Source: a virus. Taken from it: 37,452 bases of DNA. This document shows, piece by piece, positions 17,309 to 24,797 of this stretch. Positions within the stretch are counted from its first letter, which is position 1; each line of letters begins with the position of its first letter. The notes under the pieces were generated by a model. The model made no database searches. It was given only the letters and a program-made list of their open reading frames with translations, and was not told where the DNA came from. The position numbers were made by a program, and so were the translations under genes. The DNA lies in the IMG/VR virus record IMGVR_UViG_3300027793_000157, positions 1 through 37,452 of that record; one strand, 5' to 3'.

Positions 17309-17785
17309 TTATTTTTTCCATTCACAATAGATGTGTTGATATCTATCGTTGGTTTTTAGGTAGTGAGAAAGCATTCTGGAGGTTGTACGAGATGGCTTGA
17401 AATACCAAAGTTCTGTATGCTTTAGACGAGCAGAATCTTTAAACCACATCCATCCAAAGAAATAACCCTCTGTATGGAAGTTAAAATTGTAGATGCGTTT
17501 GCCCTTCTCTTTGGTCTTTTTCCAGTCAATGGGGAGGTTTACAAACTCCTTACCATCCACCCCTTTTATCTTTCTGCGCTTCTTTTTGTTAATTGAAAAC
17601 TCACCAAATCCAAAAGGAAGCTTTGCCTTTTCCCCTGTTTCTAGAATGTGTTCCTTAAAAGAGTCAAGGTATAGGTAGACAATATTCCTCCATTCGTCAA
17701 AGGATAGCTTTACGGATGGATTCTTTTTACAGAAATTATTGTAGTTTTCTTTGCTAGCACTTCTCCAGTCAACCTTGGTGCGCAT
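17309..17785 (-). CDS. IHF/HU-like protein within the tail module, 158 aa
   Basis: Residues 27-72 follow the bacterial histone-like layout: a helical dimerisation segment (SFDEWRNIVYLYLDSFKEHI), then G-E-K-x-x-L-P-F-G-F-G-E-F (51-63) and a basic arm (NKKKRRK). The C-terminal 80 residues are extra (WWF-type aromatic region, then FKPSRTTSRMLSHYLK). IHF-like genes inside the structural block are a known feature of crAss-like phages. The start at 17785 overlaps the upstream stop by 1 nt. It could bend DNA at the portal vertex or be a structural protein that reuses the fold; the sequence does not decide. Confidence 0.65.
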   Translation of the reverse strand: MRTKVDWRSASKENYNNFCKKNPSVKLSFDEWRNIVYLYLDSFKEHILETGEKAKLPFGFGEFSINKKKRRKIKGVDGKEFVNLPIDWKKTKEKGKRIYNFNFHTEGYFFGWMWFKDSARLKHTELWYFKPSRTTSRMLSHYLKTNDRYQHIYCEWKK

Positions 17786-18513
17786 TAATTTGTTGGTTTA
17801 GTATTGGGGGCTTGACCATCAATACCTTCTGCTGTCATATCTGTCTTGAGAGAGAAATATGTAGCCAGCAGCTTTTGAGATGTAAGCTCCAACACCTGCT
17901 TCTCCAAATAACCTGGGAGAGCAAACTCCTTATCTAACGGGTTGATACACAGCTGTTCCACTGTATACTGAGGAGTACCACAATCACATTCAGGATAGAG
18001 TAGTTCGTTAGGAACATCCTGCTCAAAAAGCGCTACAAAACGTACAGCCTTGAGAAGAGGATTGCTAACGTACAGATAGTCGTTACTTATCCAATAATAC
18101 TCTTCCTTCTTAATGATGGGAAGTTTTAGAAGATTGATGTATCTATTGATGGTTATTTCCTTGATTTTTTTCCCTTGTCCACTCATGGCGTTAATTGAAT
18201 ACACGCCCTGGATGACATATTGATAATTACCCTCTGCGATGCTAGGAAGTTTGTATTTGCTTCTAGCCACTGTGCATGGATCAACGTATTCACAACATTC
18301 AGAAATAGGAACTTCCACCATCTCCAGACAAGGAATAGTGGTAAACAGTGTATCTGTTGCCCATAACTTTCTGAGGTTGGTTTCCCTCTTAATGAGCAAA
18401 AGACTATTGTTTCTTATTTCAGAAGCAATAGCCCTGTCCGTAATCAAGCTGTCTGTAGAGAGCAGCTTGTGGGCAGAGCGTACATCTGAAACTAATTTTC
18501 TTAACGTGGGCAT
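17785..18513 (-). CDS. Tail ring protein, 242 aa
   Basis: The N-terminus is helical (LRKLVSDVRSAHKLL, then TDRAIASEIRNNSLLLIKRE), the middle beta-rich with a Cys pair (ECCEYVDPC). The C-terminal part (PLDKEFALPGYLEKQVLELTSQKLL) resembles the end of the 243-aa protein at 24066-24797, suggesting paralogous ring proteins stacked under the portal. Both ends overlap neighbouring genes by 1 nt (TAATG), so it is translationally coupled with the phosphoesterase before it and the IHF-like gene after it. Ring assignment rests on crAss-like gene order and recalled pattern. Confidence 0.65.
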   Translation of the reverse strand: MPTLRKLVSDVRSAHKLLSTDSLITDRAIASEIRNNSLLLIKRETNLRKLWATDTLFTTIPCLEMVEVPISECCEYVDPCTVARSKYKLPSIAEGNYQYVIQGVYSINAMSGQGKKIKEITINRYINLLKLPIIKKEEYYWISNDYLYVSNPLLKAVRFVALFEQDVPNELLYPECDCGTPQYTVEQLCINPLDKEFALPGYLEKQVLELTSQKLLATYFSLKTDMTAEGIDGQAPNTKPTN

Positions 18514-19757
18514 TATAAATACTGTTTGAATATATTGGTCATTCCATCATTGTAGTCTATAAGAAAGCCAGTGATTTCACCCTTCGATATTGTATATCCA
18601 TTCTTGTCATCCCAAGAGCTCTTGGCTGTTGAGAAAGCAGGAAGCTGGTAGAACTTGATGCCATTAAAATCTAGGCTCATTTCGTGATGCTTATCTCCCG
18701 TGAATATGTAGAAGTGGTTATGTTCTGACCAATCTTCTTTGTATTCCATGGGAAACAGACCAGCTAACTTGGCAGGCTTTAGAGCATCTCCGTGGTTGAA
18801 CATCATGGCTGATGAGCCATAGCTGATGTACTTTCTGTATCTTGGAGATATCTCAAAATACACACGGTCCTCATTTCTGTAATAAGTTTGTAACCAACTA
18901 GCCAAGTGCCATCCTACAAACTCATCATGGTTACCCGCTACAAATATCACATCCACCTCTTTGCAATGTTCAAGTAGCATGTTTATAACAGCTATCTCGT
19001 GGTCACAAATCTTTTCAAATGACTGGTGATAGGAGAGGATGTTTTGCTGAGGGGTTCCCTTTGTTGTAGTGTTTGTAAACTCACTATTAAACTCGTCAGA
19101 CCCAATAATGTATTTAATATCTGTTATGTTGTTGGAAAGAGATGCTTGATGTAGAATAACTTCTAGCTTTTGTGTGTAGTCGTCAAATCTTTCATCAATG
19201 TTATTCTTTCCATATATGTCCATCTTATTTAGATGGGAGTCTTGTTTGTTTATCACCAAACAAGCTTCTGGTTTATCTTGCTCAACTTTGCGAGCTACTA
19301 TCTGAGGGGCACTAGGTGTATAGGTGCCTAGAAAGGTGATGAATGAGTCTTGGAACACTTGCTCATCCTTTTTCTTTCCCAACCAAGCTTTCACCTGATA
19401 ATGAGGCTGTTCTACATTTCCCCAGTAGTTTTGGACGTATTTAGTTATCTCCCACTTGTTTGTATCAATCTTGCACTTCTCAATCAACTCCTCCAGGCTC
19501 TTGATTTCTTCTTTGGTGTTTATCACCACCTCACCTGTTCCCTTCTGTACATCTTCTAAAAATCTCACCACCGTGTCTTCAAGCTCACTTATGTAATTTC
19601 CAGCTTCTGCTTCAGAGCATTGCATTTCTTTGAGCTCTTTCATCAGTGCATCTACTTCTTCTTCAGACGTATTTAGTTTGTCTGCGTAAAACTTTTTGCT
19701 TTTCTTCCAGTGGAGCATCTGCTCTAGCTTTTGCAGAAGAGATTGATTCTCAAGCAT
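18513..19757 (-). CDS. Calcineurin-like metallophosphoesterase, 414 aa
   Basis: The C-terminal half has the ordered metal-binding motifs of the family: D173-x-H175 (KQDSH), S220-D221-E222 replacing the usual GD (IIGSDEF), GNHD at 275-278, NHGD at 321-324 and GDKHH at 354-358. Enzymes of this family hydrolyse phosphomono- or diesters using two metals; the nearest functional relatives could be nucleases. The first 130 residues are different: a helical region at 17-43 (KKSKKFYADKLNTSEEEVDA) looks like a helix-turn-helix, followed by coiled coil. It is the first gene after a promoter/terminator region, so it opens the tail module. DNA processing during packaging or ejection is possible; substrate unknown. 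Confidence 0.85.
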   Translation of the reverse strand: MLENQSLLQKLEQMLHWKKSKKFYADKLNTSEEEVDALMKELKEMQCSEAEAGNYISELEDTVVRFLEDVQKGTGEVVINTKEEIKSLEELIEKCKIDTNKWEITKYVQNYWGNVEQPHYQVKAWLGKKKDEQVFQDSFITFLGTYTPSAPQIVARKVEQDKPEACLVINKQDSHLNKMDIYGKNNIDERFDDYTQKLEVILHQASLSNNITDIKYIIGSDEFNSEFTNTTTKGTPQQNILSYHQSFEKICDHEIAVINMLLEHCKEVDVIFVAGNHDEFVGWHLASWLQTYYRNEDRVYFEISPRYRKYISYGSSAMMFNHGDALKPAKLAGLFPMEYKEDWSEHNHFYIFTGDKHHEMSLDFNGIKFYQLPAFSTAKSSWDDKNGYTISKGEITGFLIDYNDGMTNIFKQYL

Positions 19758-19785
19758 TTATGGTTTTGTTTAGTTAAAATTGCCC

Positions 19786-19817
19786 TAAAGGTACGAAAGT
19801 TTTTAATAATTTCCAAA
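19786..19817 (-). promoter_or_regulatory. Bacteroidota-type promoter for the tail module
   Basis: On the minus strand TTTG (19814-19817) is followed after 20 nt by TACCTTTA (19786-19793), matching 7 of 8 positions of the -7 region TAnnTTTG. It lies 28 nt upstream of the phosphoesterase ATG and just downstream of a minus-strand terminator. Initiation here would start the phosphoesterase-ring-IHF-ring-muzzle unit. Confidence 0.65.
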
Positions 19818-19865
19818 TTATTTTAACCTTTTCTGTTAACAAGGCTAACCAAACTGGTTATAAAC

Positions 19866-19897
19866 AAAAAACTCCCAGGGGTAGATACCCCCAGGAG
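19866..19897 (-). terminator. Rho-independent-type terminator after the tail-fibre cassette
   Basis: On the minus strand a stem CTCC/GGAG plus GGGG/CCCC (19872-19897, two central mismatches, 6-nt loop) is followed by a run of six T-equivalents at 19866-19871. It lies 39 nt beyond the stop of the 87-aa gene and should end leftward transcripts of the cassette before the next promoter. Confidence 0.65.
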
Positions 19898-19901
19898 AAC
19901 T

Positions 19902-19929
19902 CCCTGAAAACCAACAAACAGGGTTTTTT
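19902..19929 (+). terminator. Antisense-facing terminator hairpin
   Basis: CCCTG (19902-19906) pairs with CAGGG (19919-19923) across a 12-nt loop, followed by TTTTTT at 19924-19929. It would stop rightward read-through and makes the spacer a two-way barrier. The stem is only 5 bp, so activity is uncertain. Confidence 0.4.
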
Positions 19930-19936
19930 AATACAG

Positions 19937-20200
19937 TTATGGTAGAGTCGTTGTTGTGGTGGTGGTGGTTGTGCACTCCCCACTAATTGTGATGTCTATA
20001 AAGTTGGTGCATAGTTCATTGGAAGACATCACTCTAATAATAGTGGTGCCATTTGGAACTAGACTACTTGTATAGCCAGCCAGAAGAGCTGCTTTAGAAA
20101 CACCTGTTTCAAAAGCTGATATGAATCCATCCACGTCTGAATAGAGATTGAACGGGCCTGTATCAGCTCCAGCAGTTGTTAATGTTATTGTTACAATCAT
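19937..20200 (-). CDS. Small virion-type protein with poly-Thr tail, 87 aa
   Basis: Residues 1-74 form one small beta-like domain (TGPF at 14-17, TGVSK at 32-36, TTIIRVMSS, then a Cys and ITISG). The same pattern occurs in residues 1-70 of the 288-aa muzzle-associated protein. The last 12 residues are a Cys, nine Thr and Leu-Pro. Its ATG overlaps the upstream stop in an ATGA junction. The domain could dock the Thr tail onto the tail or a fibre. No function is known to me. Confidence 0.75.
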   Translation of the reverse strand: MIVTITLTTAGADTGPFNLYSDVDGFISAFETGVSKAALLAGYTSSLVPNGTTIIRVMSSNELCTNFIDITISGECTTTTTTTTTLP

Positions 20201-20514
20201 GGTAGGGTGGTAGTTGTTGTAGTGGTTGGAAGACAGCCATTTACAATTTCACAAAACGCAAGATTGAACGTTGGGTTATTTCTAAACAGAATCAAGATGG
20301 CAGCAGCGATTGTTTCAGGGCAAATCTTATGATCTATTTCCTGAAGAGCTTCTTCAATGTTTGTGCCAGTGCTTACACCAGAGCAAGGAAGGTTGGGCCC
20401 ATCGTATATAACATATTGAGAATCAATACATGGTGTAGTGCAAGGACCCATTCCTTCTGGATATACAGGACCTTTTGTAGGTCCAAAACAGGGCATTCCT
20501 GGTAAACAAGCCAT
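20197..20514 (-). CDS. Small fibre-associated protein with poly-Thr tail, 105 aa
   Basis: The N-terminus is Cys/Pro/Gly-rich (MACLPGMPCFG). Residues about 33-64 (YVIYDGPNLPCSGV, then NIEEALQEIDHKIC) match in layout residues 22-50 of the tail-collar protein encoded just upstream (VRYTGVDVPLLGI, then YVEQAL), suggesting a shared attachment motif at fibre N-termini. The chain ends in TTTTTTTLP. It begins 11 nt after the collar gene and ends in an ATGA overlap with the 87-aa gene. Likely a virion protein of the fibre cassette; role unknown. Confidence 0.7.
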   Translation of the reverse strand: MACLPGMPCFGPTKGPVYPEGMGPCTTPCIDSQYVIYDGPNLPCSGVSTGTNIEEALQEIDHKICPETIAAAILILFRNNPTFNLAFCEIVNGCLPTTTTTTTLP

Positions 20515-20525
20515 TTATATTAGTT

Positions 20526-21677
20526 TTATGGGATGTACATAATGTAATAACAAGCAAGAACAGGGGGTATGTTATTGTGAGACTGACCACCTCCTGTAGA
20601 AGCATTAGTAACCGTTGTAGTGATGCTTACACCTGTTATACCAGTGGTGCTAGAACTAGTGATGCCCAAATCAGGTGTACCATTAACACCAGCCAAAAGA
20701 TAGCTAGTATTTCCTCCATAAGCTGCTTCTTTAGCAATTGGGGTGGCAGCTGTGATGGTGGTATCACTACCTGACAATACAGTGAAGTGTGTATGTCCAG
20801 GGTCTGTTACAACGTTTGTAGCTGTAGCTACGTGTGTGTGGGCAGGAATTTGTGTAGGTGCAAGTGTGATGGTGTTAGCACCAGCTGTACCGTTTAGAGC
20901 GTAGTTAGGGTTACCAGCAATAGCAGGATCAACAGCAGGGTTGAGAGCACCACCAGGAACTCCTTGAATAACTCCTACAGGAATCCTTCCACGCTTATCA
21001 GGGGTGCCATTAGCACCATTGCAAAGGTAGATTTTATCAAATCCATTAGCAGCTATACCTGCACCCGTAAGGTCAAAATTAGCCAGCGATCCATAGTATT
21101 CCACCACTGCGTAAGGCACCATGCGGTCCTTATATTGTGTTACACCAGGTGCAGGGGTGCAAGCTGCCACCAGAGCACAAAGCTCTGATTTCTTTACATA
21201 GTTGGTAGCTACGTCAAGTTCTAAAGCATCTAGGTCTACAGCCACTGTACAGAGCTTTGTAATAACAGCCTGGAGGATGGCATGTGTACCAGATGTGCTT
21301 GTAACACCTGAAAGACAGCCCACTGTATATGGGGCTTCAATTACAGCTATGTCAGCTACAATATCATCTATTTGTAATTGTAAATCACATATAGCCTTGA
21401 TGAGAGCAATAAATAGATTGGTAGCATTAAGATCTTCACATTCAGGAAGATATTTACTCACCACATCACAGATGATGTCTGGGTCAATGGTGGGCTTGAT
21501 TCCTGTGCCATCTAAAGCAGAAGTGAGAAAGGTGATCAGAGCTTGCTCTACATATGAGAGAGAGTCTCCATTTTGAATACCTAAGAGAGGAACATCCACT
21601 CCTGTATATCGTACACACTGGTCTGAAACTATTTCAGCACAGCCGTTAAAACAATTAGAACAGTTCTTTGTAGACAT
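20526..21677 (-). CDS. Tail fibre protein with tail-collar domain, 383 aa
   Basis: The C-terminal half has the phage tail-collar layout: MVPYAVVEYYGSL, G-F-D-K-I-Y-L-C-N-G (212-221), D-K-R-G-R-I-P-V-G (227-235), two H-T-H motifs (280-282 and 295-297) as used for metal binding in trimeric fibre tips, and the ending SHNNIPPVLACYYIMYIP. This domain is known in fibre and microcystin-dependent-type proteins. The N-terminal 180 residues carry Cys pairs, a short attachment-like motif (RYTGVDVP) and helices (100-115, 145-160), probably a trimeric stalk. It probably binds host-surface carbohydrate or acts as a head or tail fibre. The ATG abuts the stop of the 53-aa gene. Confidence 0.8.
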   Translation of the reverse strand: MSTKNCSNCFNGCAEIVSDQCVRYTGVDVPLLGIQNGDSLSYVEQALITFLTSALDGTGIKPTIDPDIICDVVSKYLPECEDLNATNLFIALIKAICDLQLQIDDIVADIAVIEAPYTVGCLSGVTSTSGTHAILQAVITKLCTVAVDLDALELDVATNYVKKSELCALVAACTPAPGVTQYKDRMVPYAVVEYYGSLANFDLTGAGIAANGFDKIYLCNGANGTPDKRGRIPVGVIQGVPGGALNPAVDPAIAGNPNYALNGTAGANTITLAPTQIPAHTHVATATNVVTDPGHTHFTVLSGSDTTITAATPIAKEAAYGGNTSYLLAGVNGTPDLGITSSSTTGITGVSITTTVTNASTGGGQSHNNIPPVLACYYIMYIP

Positions 21678-21839
21678 CTATCTTGATTTTAGTTTGTTCA
21701 GAAACGAATTGACATATATTGTAGTGGTGGTGCTAGTGGTAGATGTTGTAGGTGTGGGACTTGGAGGAATGCAATTGTTTGGATAATAGTAGATTATCAT
21801 CTCCTCAACGCAGCAATCACAAACAGCTCCCCAAATCAT
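21678..21839 (-). CDS. Short Cys- and Thr-rich protein, 53 aa
   Basis: This gene fills an otherwise empty gap. The ATG at 21839 overlaps the upstream stop (ATGA), and the TAG at 21678-21680 overlaps the next ATG, so it is coupled on both sides. The sequence starts with a Cys-rich segment (GAVCDCCVEE), has a hydrophobic/Tyr run (MIIYYY), then a Pro/Thr stretch (PPSPTPTTSTTSTTTT at 25-40) and a basic C-terminus. The Thr stretch links it to the other Thr-tailed virion proteins. Function unknown. Confidence 0.75.
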   Translation of the reverse strand: MIWGAVCDCCVEEMIIYYYPNNCIPPSPTPTTSTTSTTTTIYVNSFLNKLKSR

Positions 21840-22102
21840 TTGCTTATCAACAGTTTAACTCTACTAGCAATCATTTCCACCGTAAAGCAGCTAGCATAGT
21901 CTGGATTACAAAACTTATACGTAAGGATACGTTTGTAGTTTAGCAAGTCCAGAATAGCTCCTGCTGGTATAGGATGGTTTAAAGAGAACACAACATTATT
22001 ATACAGATTGTTTGCTAGAAGCTTGAGCTTACAATCAATATCATTCAGCAAAGCTGGAATGGTACTACAGGCTACACAATCTGTTAATCTTGGAGATAAC
22101 AT
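21836..22102 (-). CDS. Conserved small protein of the fibre cassette, 88 aa
   Basis: A helical protein with C-x2-C near the start (DCVACST), a D-I-D-C-K-L-K-L-L-A segment, L-N-Y-K-R-I-L-T-Y-K and N-P-D-Y-A. I recall similar short proteins beside crAss-like and other Bacteroidota phage structural genes, but no function. It overlaps the upstream zinc-ribbon gene by 38 nt in another frame and the downstream gene by 4 nt. Confidence 0.75.
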   Translation of the reverse strand: MLSPRLTDCVACSTIPALLNDIDCKLKLLANNLYNNVVFSLNHPIPAGAILDLLNYKRILTYKFCNPDYASCFTVEMIASRVKLLISK

Positions 22103-22214
22103 TTTTAAAGCTTTCTTTTACTTTGTTAAGTTCTGCGTTACAGGCTGCACAGAGTCCATTTATCAATTGACATCCACAGCCAAATTTAGCTCCGCATTTT
22201 CTGCAGCTTGCCAT
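22065..22214 (-). CDS. Tiny zinc-ribbon protein, 49 aa
   Basis: The gene fits in the gap after the 187-aa gene, starting 1 nt after its stop and ending with TAG at 22065-22067. Cysteines at 4, 7, 13, 15, 22 and 25 (CRKC, CGC, CAAC) make a probable zinc-binding fold; the C-terminal half is a basic helix. It is below the usual 60-aa cut-off and easily missed. Such a protein could be structural or regulatory. Confidence 0.75.
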   Translation of the reverse strand: MASCRKCGAKFGCGCQLINGLCAACNAELNKVKESFKNVISKINRLCSL

Positions 22215-22215
22215 A

Positions 22216-22779
22216 TTATTGGAAGTTTAATACATAGTTGGTTCCAGAACACCCACAGTTGTTCTTGATAAAGTTGTTCAACATCATATTAGCTTGATTA
22301 TAAAGCTTATTTGCTTCAGCCACAGCACAGTTATTTGCAGCAGCAATAGCGCCTTGAATGAAGAAATAGATGGTGTTAAGATTAACCTTCTGTTGGGTTT
22401 TGATAGCTCTATCACATTCCATCATGTCTAGCTTCATAAAGGCCTCATCAAACTTCTCTTGCAATTGTTCTACACGAATGATTGTTTTCTCAACAAAGTT
22501 TTCGTAAGCAGGTGCTACAGTGTATTTCAACTTGTAAACACCATCAGGAAGAGGAAGAAGAGGTTGACCAAATGTTGTTAAGCCGAGAGACAAAGAGTTG
22601 AATATGTTAAAGTCGTTAACATTAAAAGGAAGGCTAACGATATCAAAACCAGGAACTGTAATCTCAATAGTGGGGGAGGAAACAACAGGGGGATTAGTAG
22701 GATAGATGGATGCATCAGCCACACCTAATGTGAGTGTGTTATACGTAGGCACCACCAGTATATCTAATTGTAAGGCCAT
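22216..22779 (-). CDS. Virion protein of unknown role, 187 aa
   Basis: The N-terminal 95 residues are beta-rich (LDILVVPTYNTLTLGVAD, then LPDGVYKLKYTVAP), followed by helices with a heptad-like pattern (FVEKTIIRVEQLQEKFDEAFMKLDMMECDRAIK and a second helix to about 175). The C-terminus has a Cys pair (NNCGCSG). This fits a two-part structural protein with a beta domain and a helical base. It is the first gene after the terminator-like hairpin at 22797-22837. Comparable proteins are recalled between capsid and tail genes of Bacteroidota phages. Confidence 0.75.
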   Translation of the reverse strand: MALQLDILVVPTYNTLTLGVADASIYPTNPPVVSSPTIEITVPGFDIVSLPFNVNDFNIFNSLSLGLTTFGQPLLPLPDGVYKLKYTVAPAYENFVEKTIIRVEQLQEKFDEAFMKLDMMECDRAIKTQQKVNLNTIYFFIQGAIAAANNCAVAEANKLYNQANMMLNNFIKNNCGCSGTNYVLNFQ

Positions 22780-22796
22780 GTTGCTTTTAAATAAAT

Positions 22797-22837
22797 AAGC
22801 CAGAGGATCTGAGTTTTAATCCTCTCACCTCTGGCTT
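22797..22837 (-). terminator. Terminator-like hairpin with a competing stem
   Basis: AAGCCAGAGG (22828-22837 on minus) pairs perfectly with CCTCTGGCTT over 10 bp, and T-rich sequence (TATTTATTT) follows on the minus strand. Inside, AGAGGAT and ATCCTCT form a mutually exclusive 7-bp hairpin. It lies between the abundant capsid-auxiliary candidate and the 187-aa gene, so it probably reduces read-through from the capsid block. Confidence 0.55.
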
Positions 22838-22872
22838 AGGTTAATATGATATTGTTTGCTAGCTCTCTACTA

Positions 22873-24036
22873 TTACGGAATCAGGGTAGATGTAGTAGTA
22901 GTAGTTGACCAAATTGTGGTGGTAGTAGATGTGGTTGTTACACATGTGTTATCACCAGGAATTGTGCCAAGAGCAGCAGTGAGAATAGTACTCACGGATG
23001 TAGCAGCAGCAGAACCATTCTCTACAGCAATGATTACAGTGCTATCTTCCATGATGTAGTCACCCCACTGATATTCAGACTTGTTATACTCATTGAAGCG
23101 GATGTAATAAGTGTCATAGTTAACACCATCACTCACCCAGCTTTCAAAGTTCTCGTTATAACCAGCCATTCTGTAGAGGTGCTTCAAATAACCAGCTTGG
23201 TAGCTGTAGAAGTTTTTCTCCAATTGAGCAATTTCTCCAGATGTACCGCTAGGATAAGAGGCACGCTGAATAATAGTGGCTTCAGCTACAATGTTACAAG
23301 CATCAGCAACGATGAAGTCTGCTGTAGTGGCTGGTCCATTGTACACGAATGTACGGAACCACATACGGTCATACTCCCAAGGGAATGCTGCAACATCACA
23401 AGGCTGGCCATACTTAGTCAGAGGCTTACCTGTAATGCGGAGGATTGCATTCTGGTCATTTCCAATACGCTGGAACTGATAGAATGTGTTGAAAGAAATG
23501 TTGTCAGGATTGTTACCAGGAGCCTGGAGCTCAAGCTGATAGATGAACTGATCGATAAGAGCAGGTACATCTACAATAGTGCAAGGATCTCCACCACAAT
23601 CGCAACAAGGAGCTTGTACAACAACACTACGAGTGAAACCGTTAAAATACAGAGTGTCAATGTAGCTAGAATGAGCACGAAGTGTAAGGGTAACAATGTC
23701 ACCACACTGTACATTCCATCCAGATACATCAGTCACCTGTGTAGCAGCTGTAGGGCAACCAGTCACCTTGTAGAATTCTGTAACGTTAGAGTTACAGTTT
23801 GCTGTAGGGCAACCTTTGATTTTATCTGAACGCTTAGAGCCTTGCAGATAAGTGTTTGTACGACCTTGAGCTACATAGAAGTAGGGAGAGGCAGCGATGT
23901 TGGCAGCAGTAGCAACTGTATAGTCGCTTTTGAAGAAACCAACCTTGCCTGGCGTTAGATCTTGCGTAGAACCGCTATTGGCAATTGTTGAGCCAACAGG
24001 AACCACGAAGAGCGTAGTTAATGAAAAATCGGCCAT
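22873..24036 (-). CDS. Abundant virion protein, capsid-auxiliary candidate, 387 aa
   Basis: The protein has a beta-rich sequence (ADFSLTTLFVVPVG start), Cys-rich loops (GCPTANC, GCPTAATQ, CCDCGGDPC) and a C-terminal Thr/Ser tail with a short break (TTTSTTTTIWSTTTTTSTLIP). The A-rich leader (AAAATAAAACAAA before ATG) closely resembles that of the capsid gene, which suggests high expression. It lies in the order capsid, associated protein, ring, this gene, matching the place of the capsid auxiliary protein in crAss-like genomes. A tail-tube role is an alternative. The Thr tail would be exposed if this is a decoration protein. Confidence 0.65.
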   Translation of the reverse strand: MADFSLTTLFVVPVGSTIANSGSTQDLTPGKVGFFKSDYTVATAANIAASPYFYVAQGRTNTYLQGSKRSDKIKGCPTANCNSNVTEFYKVTGCPTAATQVTDVSGWNVQCGDIVTLTLRAHSSYIDTLYFNGFTRSVVVQAPCCDCGGDPCTIVDVPALIDQFIYQLELQAPGNNPDNISFNTFYQFQRIGNDQNAILRITGKPLTKYGQPCDVAAFPWEYDRMWFRTFVYNGPATTADFIVADACNIVAEATIIQRASYPSGTSGEIAQLEKNFYSYQAGYLKHLYRMAGYNENFESWVSDGVNYDTYYIRFNEYNKSEYQWGDYIMEDSTVIIAVENGSAAATSVSTILTAALGTIPGDNTCVTTTSTTTTIWSTTTTTSTLIP

Positions 24037-24065
24037 TTTGTTTTATTTTAAATGTTAAGAAAAAT

Positions 24066-24797
24066 CTATTCGTTCGTCTGAATTCTGTAAACCGAGTTCT
24101 GTACAGCAGATTGATTCTCAGTGTACATAGCTAGGTTTTGTACTGTCAAGTCTAGTAGTTCATCCTCTAGGTATGTTTCCAACTCACAGTCAGAATCTAT
24201 GGAAGGTGTGCCGTCAAATCTTGTATATCCCACCTTATCAATGTATTGGGGATATCTCATGTAAGACATATATATCCTGCTCGGAGTGAATGTACCATCT
24301 GTAAAGATGGATATTTCATCTGTCGAAAGGAAGTTGAAAGTTTCTTGGTATTCAAAGGAAGGCTTGTAATGGTCGTTATTCAGAATAAACTGAAGATCAC
24401 CATGTTTAGCCAAGTCTCTGTTTATCCAGATCTTCCTGTCCTTACACACCCCTTTGTCAGCCAGTATATAACTATCAATGTAGAACATATACTTGGGAAC
24501 AAGGAGATGTAGATTAGCAAACCATTGATTTAGTTCGGCATTCTTAAGAGTGAGGTTAAGAGGTTGATGATTGTATGTAACCACCAAACTTTGGAGGTCC
24601 TCGTAACGCTTCTTGAAGGAATCTAGTCCCAGGCCACTAATCACACTTATTCCATCAACCTTCTGCTTTATCAGCTTGATCTGTGCCTCATTAAGAGCCA
24701 AGATCTTGTCTTCGAGGTTGATTTGCTGATGAACGTTGGTTGATAGTTTATTTAGTCGTTGATCGATTTTATACAATAAACTATCTACAGGTATCAT
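24066..24797 (-). CDS. Tail ring / connector protein, 243 aa
   Basis: The N-terminus is helical (YKIDQRLNKLSTNVHQQI), the middle mixed, and the C-terminal region contains RIYMSYMRYPQYID and then CELETYLEDELLDLTVQNLAMYTEN. The last helix has the same layout as the end of the 242-aa ring protein (17785-18513). The start overlaps the upstream stop in ATGA. It probably belongs to the portal-proximal rings of the short tail; this is family recall plus position. Confidence 0.6.
   Translation of the reverse strand: MIPVDSLLYKIDQRLNKLSTNVHQQINLEDKILALNEAQIKLIKQKVDGISVISGLGLDSFKKRYEDLQSLVVTYNHQPLNLTLKNAELNQWFANLHLLVPKYMFYIDSYILADKGVCKDRKIWINRDLAKHGDLQFILNNDHYKPSFEYQETFNFLSTDEISIFTDGTFTPSRIYMSYMRYPQYIDKVGYTRFDGTPSIDSDCELETYLEDELLDLTVQNLAMYTENQSAVQNSVYRIQTNE

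Noticed and set aside
20526-21677. Diversity-generating retroelement target in the fibre gene
   Set aside because: No reverse transcriptase or template repeat is present in the window and no adenine-biased variable region was seen.
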